A stretch of DNA of 63,547 bases from Streptosporangiaceae bacterium (GTDB taxonomy: Bacteria > Actinomycetota > Actinomycetes > Streptosporangiales > Streptosporangiaceae). The notes beneath the pieces are model-generated. The model searched no databases and was not told the origin of the DNA. It saw only the letters and a program-made list of their open reading frames with translations. Shown here piece after piece: positions 44,233 to 53,961 of the stretch. The translations under genes were made by a program, and so were the position numbers. Within the stretch, counting starts at the first letter, position 1; each line of letters begins with the position of its first letter. The stretch covers positions 1 through 63,547 of the forward strand of contig JAFARZ010000095.1 in the NCBI GenBank assembly GCA_019245115.1, given 5' to 3'.

Positions 44233-45684
44233 GTGTTAACGGGAATCGGCCGGTGGCTGCGACAGCAGCGGGAGGCCCGAGGCTGGGCCCGGCGGGAGAT
44301 GGCCAACCGCCTCATCCAGGCGGCCCAGGCCGCCGGGGACGCCACAGTGCCAAGTATCGAGCACCTGGAGACCTACATTAGGCGCTGGGAATCCGGCCGC
44401 CACGGTCCCACGGAGCGGTACGTCTTGTATTACTGCACGGTCTTCAGCATCCGGCCCAGCCAGTTCGGCACCGCGCCGCTGCCGCCGCCGAAGACACTGG
44501 CTCCGGCACCGGGGACCCCGTCCCAGTCGCGCGGGGCGCGGCCGGTCCCCGTAGCTCCTGCCATGCTCGACCTGTCCGGGCGTCACCCGGCCGTCGCCGG
44601 TTTCGTCGCTCACCATGTGATAGCGGGGGCTGACGTGGAAAATATCGCGGTCGGCCAGGACGTGGTGACGGCCGCCCACTACGCTACCGACCTTGCCGAG
44701 CAGGCCGAGCAGCACCGCGTCGGCGAGACCACGACGGAGCAGCTCCACGCAGACGTGAGGCGGCTGGCCAGGCTGAGCGACACCAGCGAGCCGTCCGCCG
44801 GGTTCGCCGACATGCGCCGGATCCGCGACCGGACCGCCCGATTGCTGGCGCGGGGGATCCGGCCGTGTGAGCAGGCCGACGTGTACTTTCTGCTCGGCTG
44901 CCTCCACGGCCTGATGGGAAACATCGCCGTCCGGCTTGGTTACCCCGACCCGGCCGAACAGCTGATCCGAGCCGGATGGGCCCACGCCGACCTAATCGGC
45001 CACAGTCCGCTGCGCGCCCAGCTCCGGACGTTGATGTCCGCCCTGATGTACTGGCGCGGACGCTACGCCGAAGCCCGCGAGCTCGCCCTTGACGGTCTCC
45101 GCTACGTACCCGAGGGATGGCCGGGCGCCTGCCTGCACCTTCAGCTCGCACGATCGGCAGCGCGGCTGGGCGACACAGAAGCGGCCCAGCAAGCGGTACG
45201 GGACGCGGATGAGATACGCAACCAGGAGCACACCGACGAACTGGTGCAGATGGGCGGCCAGTTCGCCCTCTCCCGGGCCAGCCATCACCGCCTGGCCGGT
45301 GCGGCGCTGTCCGGCATCGAGGATGCCGGAGAGGAAGCCGGCAAGGAACTGGAGCGCGCCATCGAGTTGTATGACGAAGGACCGGCGGAGGACGAAGACC
45401 ACTGGTACGCCGGCAAGCCGCTGGCCAGTCTCGACCTAGCCATGGTCCGGCTGCGCTCCGGCGCGCTGGATGCCGCGGCGGCGGCACTCGACCCGGCGCT
45501 GTCGCTTCCGGCCATGCTGCGGGTCGCCCAGGTGACCACCAGGCTCGCCGCGGTTCGCGACGAACTCGTCGCGCCGATCTACCGCCGCTCGGCCCAGGCC
45601 CGGGAGCTGGCCGAGCAAATCGAGGAGTTCAGCCGCGAGACGATCATCGCCCGGCTCCACACCCTCCACGACGACAGGAGCTGA
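44233..45684 (+). CDS. Second XRE-type regulator with TPR-like C-terminus
   Basis: About 483 residues from GTG 44233, which follows GGAAGGGG; the frame opens at 44209. The head IGRWLRQQREARGWARREMA is a helix-turn-helix with YIRRWESGRHGP. The body is TPR-like (YWRGRYAEARELALDGLRYV and others), as in the preceding gene. It is about 220 bp downstream of that gene on the same strand and 110 bp before the helicase. The proteins share layout rather than close sequence. Autoregulation is common in this type, though no operator was identified. Confidence 0.8.
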   Translation: MLTGIGRWLRQQREARGWARREMANRLIQAAQAAGDATVPSIEHLETYIRRWESGRHGPTERYVLYYCTVFSIRPSQFGTAPLPPPKTLAPAPGTPSQSRGARPVPVAPAMLDLSGRHPAVAGFVAHHVIAGADVENIAVGQDVVTAAHYATDLAEQAEQHRVGETTTEQLHADVRRLARLSDTSEPSAGFADMRRIRDRTARLLARGIRPCEQADVYFLLGCLHGLMGNIAVRLGYPDPAEQLIRAGWAHADLIGHSPLRAQLRTLMSALMYWRGRYAEARELALDGLRYVPEGWPGACLHLQLARSAARLGDTEAAQQAVRDADEIRNQEHTDELVQMGGQFALSRASHHRLAGAALSGIEDAGEEAGKELERAIELYDEGPAEDEDHWYAGKPLASLDLAMVRLRSGALDAAAAALDPALSLPAMLRVAQVTTRLAAVRDELVAPIYRRSAQARELAEQIEEFSRETIIARLHTLHDDRS

Positions 45685-45792
45685 TTCTGGCTCCTCGGCC
45701 GGGCTCGGCCGGAACACTCGAGACCTCGCCTGCGACCGGAACGGGTTCCGTGGCGATAAGTTTGGCTTGCTCGGCTACCTCATCGTCCTAGG

Positions 45793-48700
45793 GTGCTCAT
45801 GGATGTCTTCGATGTTCACAACCGGCTCATCGCGGACTATGACGCCTTTACCTCGTCACTCGTGCAAGTCCGTGATGAACGCATCGCGAAGCATCTCCGT
45901 TACGAACGGGAAAGCGGTGTTCGCTGGCCGAACCCCTGGTTGTCTCTCAACCCGAGCTTCGAGACCGGCGGAACGATACCGGAGCTAGTCCGGGATGGGT
46001 TGTTGCACCCGGAGTGTGAGCGGCTGTTCCGGCTAAAGGCGGATCCTGACGATCCCGGCACTAAACCGCTGTCGCTGCACCGGCACCAGCGAGAGGCAAT
46101 CGAGACCGCGGGACACGGCAAGAATTACGTGGTCACCACGGGGACTGGCTCGGGAAAGAGCCTCACCTATCTCATCCCGATCGTGGATGCGGTGCTCAGA
46201 AACCCCGAGCCGGGCAGGATCAAGGCGATCGTCGTCTATCCGATGAACGCCCTCGCGAACAGCCAGCTCCATGAACTGGAGAAGTTCCTTACCTGGGGAA
46301 TCGCCCGCGACGATCGCCTGGTGAGCTTCGCGCGCTACACCGGTCAGGAGAACGAGCTTGAGCGGGAGCGTGTGCTGAACCGCAGGCCGGACATCCTGCT
46401 AACTAACTACGTCATGCTGGAGTACCTGCTCACCAGGCCGGTGGAGCGGGACCGGCTGATCGGCGCGGCACAGGGACTGCGGTTCCTCGTGCTGGACGAA
46501 CTGCACACCTACCGGGGACGTCAGGGCGCGGATGTCGCCTTGCTGGTCCGGCGGCTCCGGGACGCGTGCCGGGCACCGCGGGTCCAGTGCGTCGGTACCT
46601 CGGCCACGATGGCGACCGGGGCGACGTTCGCTGAAACTCAGGAGACAGTGGCCAAGGTGGCCCGCCGATTGTTCGGGTCACTTGTGGAGCCAGCGGATGT
46701 AATCGGGGAAAGCCTACGGCGCGCTACCCGGCCGGACCAACCCAACGCCCAGCAACTGCTCGAAAGCATCGAGGCCGCGGCCAAAGGTATCTCGCGCGGG
46801 TATGCCGACCTCACTGAGGACGCTCTGGCTGGGTGGATCGAGACAACCTTCGGCCTGACCACCGAGAGCGGCACCGGCCGGTTGATCCGGCAGCGTCCCA
46901 CTACCATTCCGGACGCGGCTTCGGCGCTCGCCGAGATCACAGCCTGTCCCGTTGAGCAATGCGAAGTCGCGATCAAGGCAACCCTGCGACAGGGCACCCA
47001 AGCCGCGGATCCGAACACGGGGAGGCCGCTGTTCGCGTTCCGACTGCATCAGTTCCTGTCCAAGGGCGATACCGTCTACGTCAGCCTGGAACCGGAAGAC
47101 GCCCGGCACATCACCAGCCAGTACCAGGTCAGCGTGCCCGGTGACCGGGACAAGATCCTCCTGCCGCTCGCGTTCTGCCGCGAATGCGGCCAGGAATACC
47201 TAGTGGTGGGCCACAACAAGGCCGACGGCGAGATTTCGTACACGGCGCGACAAGAGCAGGACGCGTCCGGCGGTGACGCCGTGAACGGCTATCTGTATGT
47301 CAGTTCCGAGCATCCTTGGCCCGCTGACCCGCTGCGCGAGGGCAGGATTCCGGACTCCTGGTACGACATCGCTTCCGACGGCGAAGCCCGCGTGCTTCCA
47401 CGGCTCGTGGACTACTTGCCGACGGAAACCTGGGTCGGTCCTGACGGCAAAGAACGCGAACCGGGTGAGGGGCTTCGAGCCGCCTACGTGCCCTCTCCGT
47501 TCCGGTTCTGCCTGCGCTGCCGGGTCTCGTACGAGCAAACCCGCGGGCGTGACTTCGCCAAGCTAGCGACATTCGCGGCCGAAGGCCGCAGCTCCGCACT
47601 TTCGCTGGTGAGCACGAGCGTGATCCGGAGCCTGCGCGATCAGCCGGACATGCCCGATGCCGCGAAGAAGATGCTCACGTTCGTGGATAACCGGCAGGAC
47701 GCCAGCCTGCAGGCCGGGCACCTCAATGACTTCGTTCAGGTCACCCAGATCCGCAGCGCGCTCTATCACGCCGCTACCTCAGCGGGAGGCGATGGCTTGC
47801 GGCACGATGAGCTCGCGCGCCGGGTTGAGGAAGCGCTCGGCCTTCCGCTGGAGGCGTTCGCGCAGAACCCGGAAGTTAAGTTCAGCCAGCGGGACTATGT
47901 GTTCGGCGCCCTGCGCCAGGTGCTCGCCTACCGGGCGTACGCCGACCTGGAGCGCGGCTGGCGAGTCACCATGCCCAACCTCGAGCAGACCGGACTGCTC
48001 CGCTTTGACTACATCGACCTAGGCGAGATCGCCGCCGAGCCTGACTGCTGGCGGGATGCACATCACATCCTGCGCGACGACACGCCGGAGCACCGGGCGG
48101 AGATTGCCAGGATCCTTCTGGACGAGATGCGCCGCGCACTGGCCGTTGATGTCGATGTGCTGACTCAGGAGGGGTTCGAGCGGCTCCAGCAGATGTCGGA
48201 CCAGCATCTGACCGGTTTGTGGTCGATCCCGCCCGACGAACCACGGGTACGCGGCCGAACCGTCTTTCCCCGTCCCGCCGGGCCAGGCGGCAGCCGCGAC
48301 AGCGTTCACTTCACCGGGCGCAGTGCCCTCGGCCGGTTCCTGCGGCGCCCGCGTGAATTCCCCGTAGCCACCGGACCGATCACCGTCGACGACGCCCAGG
48401 CGATCATCCAGAGCATGCTGTACGTGTTGCAGCGGTACGGGCTGCTGGTCCATGCGTCGGCTTCCCGGACACATGAGCGGCGCCGCGCCGCACCAGAAGG
48501 TACCCCGTCCGGTTACCGGCTTAAGTCGGCGGCGCTGATCTGGCGGGCCGGGGACGGACGCACTGGAGCCCCTGATCCGCTGCGCAAGACCGTCGATCCC
48601 GAGGTCGGCGCGCGAGTCAACGAGTTCTTCCGTGACCTGTACACGCGTACCGCCGTAGAGTTCGCCGGACTCGCCGCCCGCGAGCACACCGCCCAGGTGC

Positions 48701-49005
48701 GGGCCGAGGATCGCCAGCAACGCGAGCAGGACTTCCGTGACGGCCACCTGCCGTTGCTGTACTGCTCGCCCACCATGGAACTCGGTGTGGACATCGCCGA
48801 ACTGAACGCGGTCGGAATACCAGGACGGGCTGCGGCTCGAATACCAGCGCTTGCTAGCCGTCTCCAACCTGCAGCGAACCTACGGCCGCTGGCTGTGGCG
48901 GTGGCGGGCGCCTCTCGAACAGCGCCTAGCTCTACGGCTCACAACGATGGGAGCCGTTGCCGACGCCAACTTGGCCACTGTGCCCGCACAAGAGACCGTC
49001 GCTGA
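45793..49005 (+). pseudogene. Truncated MrfA/DrmA-like DEAD-box helicase
   Basis: The 1,070-codon frame begins as a superfamily 2 helicase of the DUF1998-associated type: TTGTGSGKS (motif I, residues 115-123), VLDELHTYRGRQGADV (motif II) and GTSATM (motif III). Zinc-type cysteine pairs follow (FCRECGQEY, FCLRCRVSYE), then SPTMELGVDIAELNAV (motif V). Immediately after ELNAV the homology ends at about 48810 and the frame continues as unrelated residues. Motif VI and the DUF1998 region are missing, so a protein of probably over 1,500 residues is cut. MrfA-type helicases act in DNA repair, and related DrmA helicases in DISARM defence. It is fused out of frame to the Spd-like C-terminus. Non-functional is likely. 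Confidence 0.75.
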
Positions 49006-49255
49006 TCTGTACGGCCAACTGCCCCGGACGTGCCTGATAGAGCCGCCTGTGCCGACCGAGGCGCCGCTGACCCGGCGTGACCAGCAGCTCGTCGAAGCCG
49101 CCGCCACCATCCTCAGCGAGGCCGAGGAAGGCGGCAAGGCCGTGAGCCAGGCAAACCTCGCCCGGCGGCTCCGCGCAGCGGGTCACACGATTGGCAACGA
49201 CCGTCTCGCCTGGCTAGCTGACGCCACACAGCGATACCGAAAACGAGGGGGGTGA
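48815..49255 (+). pseudogene. C-terminal remnant resembling DUF2637/Spd spread protein
   Basis: From about 48815 the frame reads EYQDGLRLEYQRLLAVSNLQ and ends with RLAWLADATQRYRKRGG at 49255. Composition and motifs (RWRAPLEQRLALR, ADANLATVP, SQANLARRLRAAGHTIGNDR) resemble the C-termini of conjugal spread/DUF2637 proteins found just before excisionase genes of actinomycete elements. The N-terminal membrane part is missing: the deletion that cut the helicase at 48810 also cut this gene. Family recognition is moderate. Confidence 0.5.
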
Positions 49256-49669
49256 GTGATAGTGCAGGCGTACACTGTCGAGCAGGTGGCCGAGATGCTG
49301 CACATTGGCAGGGACAAGGTCTACTATCTGCTCCGGACAAAACAGCTCCGAAGCCTGAAGATCGGCAAGCTCCGCCGGATCACTGACGAGCAGCTAGCCG
49401 AATTCATCGCATCCCTGAATGACGCCGCTTTAGCGCGGCCACCCCCTTGGGCTCCGGGGGAACAGCGCGAGGCTCCAGGCCACTGCCAGCCAGCGGCCGA
49501 GGAGCCTCGCAGCATGCACCCCACGACCTCGCCCGGCAAACCCTTGACAAAGGAGGACGGAACATGCCCGGTAAACAACCCGGAGAACCGAAAAAGCGCC
49601 GAGAACGCGGTGATGACGGAATCCACTGGGACAAGACAAACAGGTGCTACGAGGGCACCATCTCGCTAG
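49256..49669 (+). CDS. Excisionase-like MerR-type helix-turn-helix protein
   Basis: GTG 49256 follows GAGGGGGGTGA. The first 55 residues are a compact winged helix (YTVEQVAEMLHIGRDKVYYL, then LKIGKLRRITDEQLAEFIA), the standard excisionase/HTH-17 shape. The open frame continues to 49669, overlapping the integrase start by about 105 nt with low-complexity Pro/Thr residues. The true C-terminus may be this end. It would bind the arm repeats near the ends of the element and turn the integrase toward excision. Position directly before int is typical. Confidence 0.8.
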   Translation: MIVQAYTVEQVAEMLHIGRDKVYYLLRTKQLRSLKIGKLRRITDEQLAEFIASLNDAALARPPPWAPGEQREAPGHCQPAAEEPRSMHPTTSPGKPLTKEDGTCPVNNPENRKSAENAVMTESTGTRQTGATRAPSR

Positions 49670-50943
49670 GCTACGGCGCCGACGGCAAACGCCTCCGGCG
49701 GACAGTTAGCGGCAAGACGAAAGCCGAGGTCAAGGACAAGCTCGACGAGCTGCACAAGGAGATCGAAGCCGGCATCCGGACACCCGCCACCTATACCGTC
49801 TGGCAATGCGTCACCGACTGGCTCGATGACCTCACCTTCGACGAGGACACCGTCGCGCAGTACCGCGGTCAGGCCAACAAGTGGATCCGTCCGAGGATCG
49901 GCCACGTCAAGCTCAAGGAATTCAGCGCGACCGACGCCGATAAGTTTTTCAAGGCAATCGCCGGGTCCCTGAGCAAACGATCCTTGCTCATGGTCAAGAG
50001 CACGCTCCGCCGCGCCATCCGCCGGGCCCAGGTCCATGACCTGATCGGCAAGAACGTTGTCGAGCTCATCGACCTGCCACCCGGCCAGCCCGGGCGCCCG
50101 TCCCGCGCCATGACCGAGGAACAAGCGGGCAGGGTCCTGGCAACTACACGGAACAGCGCGATCAGGTTCACCACCGTCACCAAGATCGGCAAGGCCAAGA
50201 CCGCCGCGACCCACGCGGCTGCGAAAAACGGCGACCTCGCCTGCGGCACCAGACCCCGTACCGGCACACCCGCGCAAATCTTCGGCCAAGACCTCAATAC
50301 CGTCACGTGCCGCTCCTGCCGCATCCAGCTCGGCCTCGACGAGGACGAGCACGAGGATGAAGCCCTGCGCCTTGAAGCCCTGTTCGTCCTGGCCATCACG
50401 CTCGGCCTGCGCCCCGGCGAACTCCGCGGCCTCGCCTGGGACCTGGTCGACCTGGACCGAGGCGTCATCCGCGTATGGCGCTCGGCCCGCAAGGGCGGCG
50501 ACGTCAAGACACCGAAATCAAGGCGCTCACTCAAACTTCCCAAGCGAGCCCTCGAAACCCTCAGAAAGCACAAGCAACGCCAGGCCAGCGAACATGAAGC
50601 GGCCGGCAGTACCTGGCAGGACAACAACCTCGTCTTCTGCCACCAAGACGGCCGCCGCTACACCCGCGACGCCCTCAACTGGCGGTTCAGCAAGATGACC
50701 AAGCGGGCCGGAATCGGCCACTGGCACGCCCACGAGGCCCGGCACACCGCCGTCTCGATCATGAGCCACAACGACGTGCCCATCCAGGACATCAGCGATG
50801 CCATGGGTCACAAGTCAACCCACGTCACCGAGACCGTCTACCGGCACGTCATCGCCCCCGCTATCCGCGGCGGGGCCAGCGTCATGGACGACATCTTTGG
50901 CGACCAGGACGGTACAGACGACGGAGAAGCGAAGACTGCCTAG
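49564..50943 (+). CDS. int: Tyrosine integrase of the tRNA-Ala element
   Basis: 459 residues from ATG 49564, after an AAAGGAGG site 7-8 nt upstream. The order is an N-terminal arm-binding domain, a core-binding domain (KSTLRRAIRRAQVHDLIGKN), and a catalytic domain with GLRPGELRGLAW (Arg), HEARHTAVS (H-x-x-R) and GHKSTHVTETVYRHV (His and Tyr). All catalytic residues are present. An unusual 60-residue insert with cysteines (GDLACG, VTCRSC) interrupts the catalytic domain before the first Arg. It catalyses integration between the element and the tRNA-Ala 3' end, whose repeat begins 67 bp downstream. It was probably expressed with the excisionase gene that overlaps it. Intact and likely active. 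Confidence 0.92.
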   Translation: MPGKQPGEPKKRRERGDDGIHWDKTNRCYEGTISLGYGADGKRLRRTVSGKTKAEVKDKLDELHKEIEAGIRTPATYTVWQCVTDWLDDLTFDEDTVAQYRGQANKWIRPRIGHVKLKEFSATDADKFFKAIAGSLSKRSLLMVKSTLRRAIRRAQVHDLIGKNVVELIDLPPGQPGRPSRAMTEEQAGRVLATTRNSAIRFTTVTKIGKAKTAATHAAAKNGDLACGTRPRTGTPAQIFGQDLNTVTCRSCRIQLGLDEDEHEDEALRLEALFVLAITLGLRPGELRGLAWDLVDLDRGVIRVWRSARKGGDVKTPKSRRSLKLPKRALETLRKHKQRQASEHEAAGSTWQDNNLVFCHQDGRRYTRDALNWRFSKMTKRAGIGHWHAHEARHTAVSIMSHNDVPIQDISDAMGHKSTHVTETVYRHVIAPAIRGGASVMDDIFGDQDGTDDGEAKTA

Positions 50944-50963
50944 ACGGCAGCGTCTGCTGCCGT
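50944..50963 (+). terminator. Hairpin directly after integrase stop
   Basis: ACGGCAG-CGTCTG-CTGCCGT is a perfect 7-bp stem with a 6-base loop at 50944-50963, starting at the base after the stop codon TAG. No U-run follows. It could limit read-through into the tRNA or act as part of the attachment region. Confidence 0.45.
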
Positions 50964-50982
50964 AGTCACTTGATTAGTCACT
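50963..50982. promoter_or_regulatory. Right arm-type repeats for integrase/excisionase
   Basis: TAGTCACT at 50963-50970 and 50975-50982, the same sequence and 12-bp spacing as the pair at 3747-3766. They sit 29 bp from the right core repeat. Mirror placement inside both ends supports a role in recombination. Confidence 0.55.
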
Positions 50983-51010
50983 TTCCTTCGAACGAAGGTC
51001 CGGAAAACCA

Positions 51011-51084
<74 letters not shown>

Positions 51085-51197
51085 TCCGCCGCGAGACCGA
51101 CGCTCGCAGCAGGAACGCAGACAGCATACCGGTTCCGGAGGGGTCTGTCGCATCGGGTGGGTGCGTGGCCGCCAGGCGTCCCGCCAAGCATCTCGGT

Positions 51198-51236
51198 GCT
51201 AGGTCACTAGTCTCCTTGTCAAAAAAGTGACCTAGC
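51198..51236. other. Perfect 10-bp inverted repeat
   Basis: GCTAGGTCAC (51198-51207) and GTGACCTAGC (51227-51236) are exact inverted repeats around a 19-base spacer that ends in an A-run (aaaaaa). It lies between the tRNA and the integrase pseudogene. It could be an operator or a terminator stem. Confidence 0.35.
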
Positions 51237-51261
51237 TCCCCCAGACCGAAGGGAGCATGTC

Positions 51262-52490
51262 ATGCCAGCACGCGCCTCGGCCAGCCGGACCTCGGGGACG
51301 CCGCTCAAGAGCCCGCTCGCCGCCCCGAGCGGCCGTTGTCCTTCACCGTCCGGCCCTGCCACCCGTGTGGGCAGGGCGAACCTGGAGCCACGCGACCGGC
51401 AGCTCGCCGACCTCGCCGATCACCTGCGGAGCATCACCAACCGCTGGGCCGTCCGAACGAGGAGAGCACGGTCAGCACGTATGTCTATTCGGCCAAAGCC
51501 CTGGACGCATGGATGACGGCGCAGGATATCGACGGCGATTTCACTGTCGTGGACACCGGCATACTCAACCGTTATTTCCGCGATTATCACCGCATGCACG
51601 GTCAGGCCGGAATCAACGCGCAGCAACGGAACCTGCTGCCGCTCTTCAAATTCCTCGAGGAGGAATACGGCCACCCGCACCCGTACACAACGAAGCTGAA
51701 CCGCTACACCGAGGTGAAGGGCAAGCCGAAAACCCTTTCTAGGGAATTTATCGACGACCTCCTGGAGGTCCCGACGGCGGGAAGGCACGCGACTTCGAGA
51801 ACGCCCTTGACCACGCCATCATCCGGATCCTCCGCACCGAGGGCATCCGCCGCTGGGAGCTGCTCAGCATGGTGATGCACTCCCTTCCCGGCGACCTGGA
51901 CCGGGATCCGGTGTTCCGCCTGGTGCCCCTGAAGGGTGCCCGGGAGGCCGGGGAAGGCCGCCTGGTCGTACTGGCACCAGCCAGCGCCCGCAAGCGCGTC
52001 GTAGAGTCGCTGCCAGCTCGGGCCATCGTCGCCTTGCTCGTGGCGATCACGCCCCGCTATAGGGTGGCCGTGGTCCTGGGAGCGGGCCTGGGGCTGCGGG
52101 AGGGAGAAGCCTTCGGCCTGCTCGACGCCAAGGTCGATCGCCAAGGCAAGCGGGTCCGCATCGTTTCCCAGGCCCGGCGGGGCGAGCTCGATGCGGTTCT
52201 CAAGACGGACGCGTCCACCAGGACTATCCCCGCCGACGAATGGGTTCTGCGGGAAGTCGATAACCACGTCGCGCGGTTCGGCCTCGGCCCGGGTGGCAAC
52301 ATCGTGACGAACCGCCTAGGCCGGGTGGCCCAGCGGAGCTCATTCGGCACATGCTGGCGGGAAGCCGTCGCGTCCGCCCGAACCTGCCTGAAGCCGTTAC
52401 GGACACCTGTTCCCCGACGCAGAAGACCTTGGCCGCGGAGCCATCGACGCGGCCCTCGCGGAAAATCTAGCGGAACTGGAGCGGAGCTGA
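51262..52490 (+). pseudogene. Chimeric tyrosine integrase pseudogene
   Basis: Several frames must be joined. From ATG 51262 comes an N-terminal region (ADLADHLRSITNRWAV), then a second frame TYVYSAKALDAWMTA through LPLFKFLEEEYG. After a shift near 51780 it reads DFENALDHAIIRILRTEGIR and ends at LVVLAPASARKR, one family of integrase. The frame then becomes another type of integrase, ITPRYRVAVVLGAGLGLREGE through VVTNRLGR-like IVTNRLGRVAQRSSFG and AVASARTC. After a further shift it ends GHLFPDAEDLGRGAIDAALA, the usual C-terminus of phage integrases. The H-x-x-R box is missing. It seems to be a recombinant of two integrases and is dead. Confidence 0.6.
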
Positions 52491-52819
52491 GGTCCTGATG
52501 ACCAGCAAACGGCAGGCCAGAGGCATGAGAAGGGGTGAGCCGGCCTGTAGGCCGGGCCGGGTTCTGTGCGGTCGTGATCATGACCTGTTCCGACTCCTCC
52601 CAGAACCGCAAGCTAGAAGGCTCCGCCAGTGACGACTACCGCGCTTTGGCGCTGTAGTGAGCCTGACTCCTGAGCCTGACTTCCTGGTGACAGGAGAGTG
52701 TCCTGCCCACTCCTTGACGGTCAGTCAACTTACGGCGAAGCTCCCACTAGACGAATGGGGGCGGGACCGGAAAGCCAGTAGTTCCGGCAGCTATCGCAGG
52801 ATCTGTAAAGGGGTTGGTG
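52491..52819. other. Gap with RNase P RNA-like 3' fragment
   Basis: At 52537-52567 the plus strand reads GAGCCGGCCTGTAGGCC, then GGGCCGGGTTCTGT. Reversed, this is ACAGAACCC plus CCGGCCTACAGGCCGGCTC, like the 3' end of actinomycete rnpB. It begins 47 bp after the end of the integrase pseudogene, the same place attachment sites occupy beside the other two integrases. The rest of rnpB is absent, and a four- to five-base insertion breaks the match. No gene is seen in the remainder. Confidence 0.3.
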
Positions 52820-53764
52820 ATGACCGCGACCAGGGCGGATACGAGGACGGCGCTAAGGATACACACGCGAATCAGCGCGTACATGGCCGAGCGCCGACCG
52901 GGTGAGCTGCCGGTCAGCCTGTGCTACGTTGACGATCCGAGCGGAACTGTCATCATCGGAATACCCGACGCATCGCCGCCCCTCATCGATCAGTACCTGC
53001 GCATGTTCCGTCACCGCATCGGTGCCTGGCCGCGAATGGACGAGGCGCTGACATTCTTGGGCTGCGGTCCGGCGTTCCGGCACGCCAAGAAGACGGAATA
53101 CAACCGCCCGCTAGCGGGCGGACTTTACATCACCAACCCAACGGGTCAAGGCGCCAAAGCCCAAGGCACCATCTGCATCGCGGCCAAACACGGCGGGAAT
53201 GCAGGTTTCGTCACGGCCGGGCACGTCGCCGACCAGAACGGCACGACGTTCTACCAGCCGCGGCAGAGCTCGGTAAACGACTGGATGGCGGGGACCACCA
53301 GCGCTGTCACCGCTTTCCTGGGGCAGGCCAGCAGTGATAGCGCATTCCTCGCCGCTGCCACCCTGCAAAGCACCAGCACCCAGGTTGGCGTTCAATACAA
53401 CAGCATCTGGAAAAACGCTAATAGCAATTACACGGTTACCGGAGTAGCGGCGCCGCCGACGGTCGGCGACCAGGTCTCCATGCAGGGAGCAGCACTTTTG
53501 GCCGAAAGAAACGGCCAGATCGCAGCCGTGGATGCCACTATCGCTTTCCAGGGCGGCGGTACGCTGGACCACCAGCTCCTGGCCACCTACCAGAGCCGGG
53601 AAGGCGACAGCGGCGCTCCGGTCTACCGCAAGCTCAACGATCCCAATGTGGAGCTGATCGGCCTGAATGTAGGAGCGGTGGACACCAGCACGATGCCGAA
53701 TCCGGTCACCCTTCCTCAGAACAGCCCGCCACTCAGGGCGTCTGCAAAGTCCGTTATCGCTTGA
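52820..53764 (+). CDS. Trypsin-like serine protease domain protein, no signal peptide
   Basis: About 314 residues from ATG 52820, with AAGGGG upstream. The first 100 residues are of unknown type, with no signal or membrane segment. The chymotrypsin-like fold follows: VTAGHVAD carries the His (about residue 135), SDSAFLAA a likely Asp, and REGDSGAPVYRK the catalytic Ser (about residue 264). The triad is therefore plausible and the enzyme may be active in the cytoplasm. Intracellular trypsin-like proteases of actinomycetes are often part of conflict or signalling systems, but this gene has no STAND or caspase neighbour within 1 kb. Stand-alone here. Confidence 0.72.
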   Translation: MTATRADTRTALRIHTRISAYMAERRPGELPVSLCYVDDPSGTVIIGIPDASPPLIDQYLRMFRHRIGAWPRMDEALTFLGCGPAFRHAKKTEYNRPLAGGLYITNPTGQGAKAQGTICIAAKHGGNAGFVTAGHVADQNGTTFYQPRQSSVNDWMAGTTSAVTAFLGQASSDSAFLAAATLQSTSTQVGVQYNSIWKNANSNYTVTGVAAPPTVGDQVSMQGAALLAERNGQIAAVDATIAFQGGGTLDHQLLATYQSREGDSGAPVYRKLNDPNVELIGLNVGAVDTSTMPNPVTLPQNSPPLRASAKSVIA

Positions 53765-53961
53765 GCGCGTGAATGGTTTTCGCTGGTCAGCATCAGGCGG
53801 CGGATGTGCCGCTGGCCGGCAGCCGGGCCCCGGTGTCGCGTTGGGGTCACGGCGTTAGCGCTGCTGGGTAACGGCGCGTGTTGTTCCGGGGGTGCGGGGT
53901 TCCCCGCGGAACACTGGGTTCTTCTCTCACAAATCACCCGGCCCGAGAAGGAAACCCCGCC

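Noticed and set aside
52537..52567. A complete RNase P RNA gene
   Set aside because: Only the terminal helix resembles rnpB; conserved inner regions are missing on both sides.
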